A DNA stretch of 64,000 bases from positions 3,776,501 to 3,840,500 of the forward strand of contig NZ_CP009920.1 of the NCBI RefSeq assembly GCF_000832985.1. The letters run 5' to 3'. Below the pieces are notes generated by a model, which was not told where the DNA came from, searched no databases, and was given only the letters and a program-made list of their open reading frames with translations. Below are positions 63,286-64,000 of this stretch, one piece after another. The stretch comes from Priestia megaterium NBRC 15308 = ATCC 14581. Lineage in GTDB: Bacteria; Bacillota; Bacilli; Bacillales; Bacillaceae_H. Each line of letters starts with the position of its first letter. Position 1 is the first letter of the stretch. The position numbers and the translations under genes were made by a program.

Positions 63286-63623
63286 TACGCTGTCCTTCTT
63301 TCTTTAGAGCTCCCTTTAATGTTAAGAGAAACTGCACCGATTATAATAAGAGAAACTCCTAAAATTTTAGATAAAGAAATAGTTTCATCAAAAAAGATAA
63401 TACCTGTGACAACAACAAGTACAGTTGCTCCTCCTGCATACAAAGCACTTGCTACTCCTACTTCACCTTTGGCGTTAATTAGCATATAAGCAGCAATTGA
63501 AGAACAATAAAATAGTATGGCGAGAACAGTAGGAACAAAGTTTGTGAATCCATTTGTAAGATTAAGAAAAAATACTGCGATTACCTCCAAGATGATGGCA
63601 AGAAACAATAGTAAATAAAACAA
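63285..63623 (-). CDS. SMR-family transporter subunit
   Basis: 112 residues, TTG start after GGAGGAG. Four helices; Glu13 in ILEVIAVFFLNLTNGF is at the position of the essential Glu of EmrE. ALYAGGATVLVVVTGIIFFDE follows the SMR pattern. With the next gene it resembles EbrAB/YkkCD pairs, which export cations or guanidinium-type compounds. No guanidine riboswitch was seen upstream. Confidence 0.88.
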   Translation of the reverse strand: MFYLLLFLAIILEVIAVFFLNLTNGFTNFVPTVLAILFYCSSIAAYMLINAKGEVGVASALYAGGATVLVVVTGIIFFDETISLSKILGVSLIIIGAVSLNIKGSSKERRTA

Positions 63624-63807
63624 TCAGATCTCCTCCTTTCAGTCACCTGATTTTAAGAACTTTACGTAATTGCTACTAAATAATTGCAATAGCACTCGGA
63701 TGTCATTATTTTATCTAGAGCTTGATATCTTGTAAAATAATGATAAATGATTATAGATATCACTATTATTAATACCTAAATCAATGTAAGTGGAAAGGAG
63801 GATGTTT

Positions 63808-64000
63808 ATGGAAGTAGAAGATATACGCATATTTATGGCTGTAGCAGAATACGGCAGTGTAAGCCTTGCCGCTGATAAGCTAGGCTATGTCCAACCAAAT
63901 GTAACAGCACGTATTCGGTCTCTTGAACGAAAAATTGGACACCCATTGTTTCATCGTCACAGACGAGGAATGACATTAAATGTAGAAGGTCGAAAACTTT
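63808..64000 (+). CDS. LysR-family regulator, 3' end outside window
   Basis: ATG after AAAGGAGG. The 64 residues seen are the LysR HTH ([20 protein letters not shown], then [20 protein letters not shown], then LFHRHRRGM). The gene runs off the window. Divergent from the SMR pair, which it may regulate. Confidence 0.9.
   Translation, partial: MEVEDIRIFMAVAEYGSVSLAADKLGYVQPNVTARIRSLERKIGHPLFHRHRRGMTLNVEGRKL

Noticed and set aside
63624-63807. Guanidine (ykkC) riboswitch before the SMR pair
   Set aside because: I looked for the conserved elements and did not find them; the leader is short and AT-rich.

Overview
The window looks like chromosomal DNA of a low-G+C, endospore-forming Bacillaceae, most like Priestia (Bacillus) megaterium. 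The grounds are strong AGGAGG ribosome binding sites, frequent TTG/GTG starts, a ger A-C-B germination operon, CotF-like coat proteins, a general stress 17M-type protein and many intrinsic terminators. There is no tRNA, rRNA, IS element, prophage or CRISPR. All assignments come from reading the sequence and from family knowledge; no search was run.

Layout. 0-15 kb: a loose array of small membrane proteins, lipoproteins and single-gene units (VOC, HAD, Nudix, DUF1232, DUF2062, NlpC/P60, YdcF, DUF998, DinB). Several genes at 12-16.3 kb are damaged: an internally deleted GNAT, a frameshifted zinc ribbon, a frameshifted lipoprotein and a LysR gene with a nonsense codon. 16-22.5 kb: two alpha/beta hydrolases, an SDR, an APH-type kinase, a GNAT and small proteins. 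22.7-26.4 kb: an envelope group with a DedA-PAP2 fusion whose PAP2 motifs are degenerate, divergent from a UgtP-like glycosyltransferase and a polysaccharide deacetylase. 27.7-31.6 kb: a GerA-type germinant receptor operon (A, C, B) whose B subunit is broken by a 4-bp duplication. 31.6-37.3 kb: an AraC regulator, lipoproteins, a relic lipoprotein copy and an arylsulfotransferase-like protein.

37.6-50.6 kb is the most interesting part. A CBS-PAS-AAA+ sigma-54 activator is followed by a dyad and an almost ideal -24/-12 promoter, then an iron alcohol dehydrogenase and a CoA-acylating semialdehyde dehydrogenase: an inducible alcohol/hydroxyacid to acyl-CoA route. Next come a LacI regulator, three copies of a palindromic operator, a histidinol-dehydrogenase paralogue outside any his operon, a cre-like site, a GntP-type permease, an SDR and a 3-hydroxyacyl-CoA-dehydrogenase-like enzyme. 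This second set reads as an uncharacterised polyol or hydroxyacid catabolic operon. A divergent EamA exporter/LysR pair closes the region.

51-64 kb: an MMPL exporter divergent from a TetR, a TerC protein, two CotF-like coat proteins, a stress protein, a PAS-STAS protein, an Lrp regulator, a DUF1272 protein, an SMR efflux pair and a LysR gene cut by the window end.

Two patterns run across the window. Several genes have a good ribosome binding site placed in front of ATT or ATC instead of ATG/GTG/TTG. Many small genes carry one-base homopolymer shifts or other small lesions, meaning either real gene decay or sequence error.
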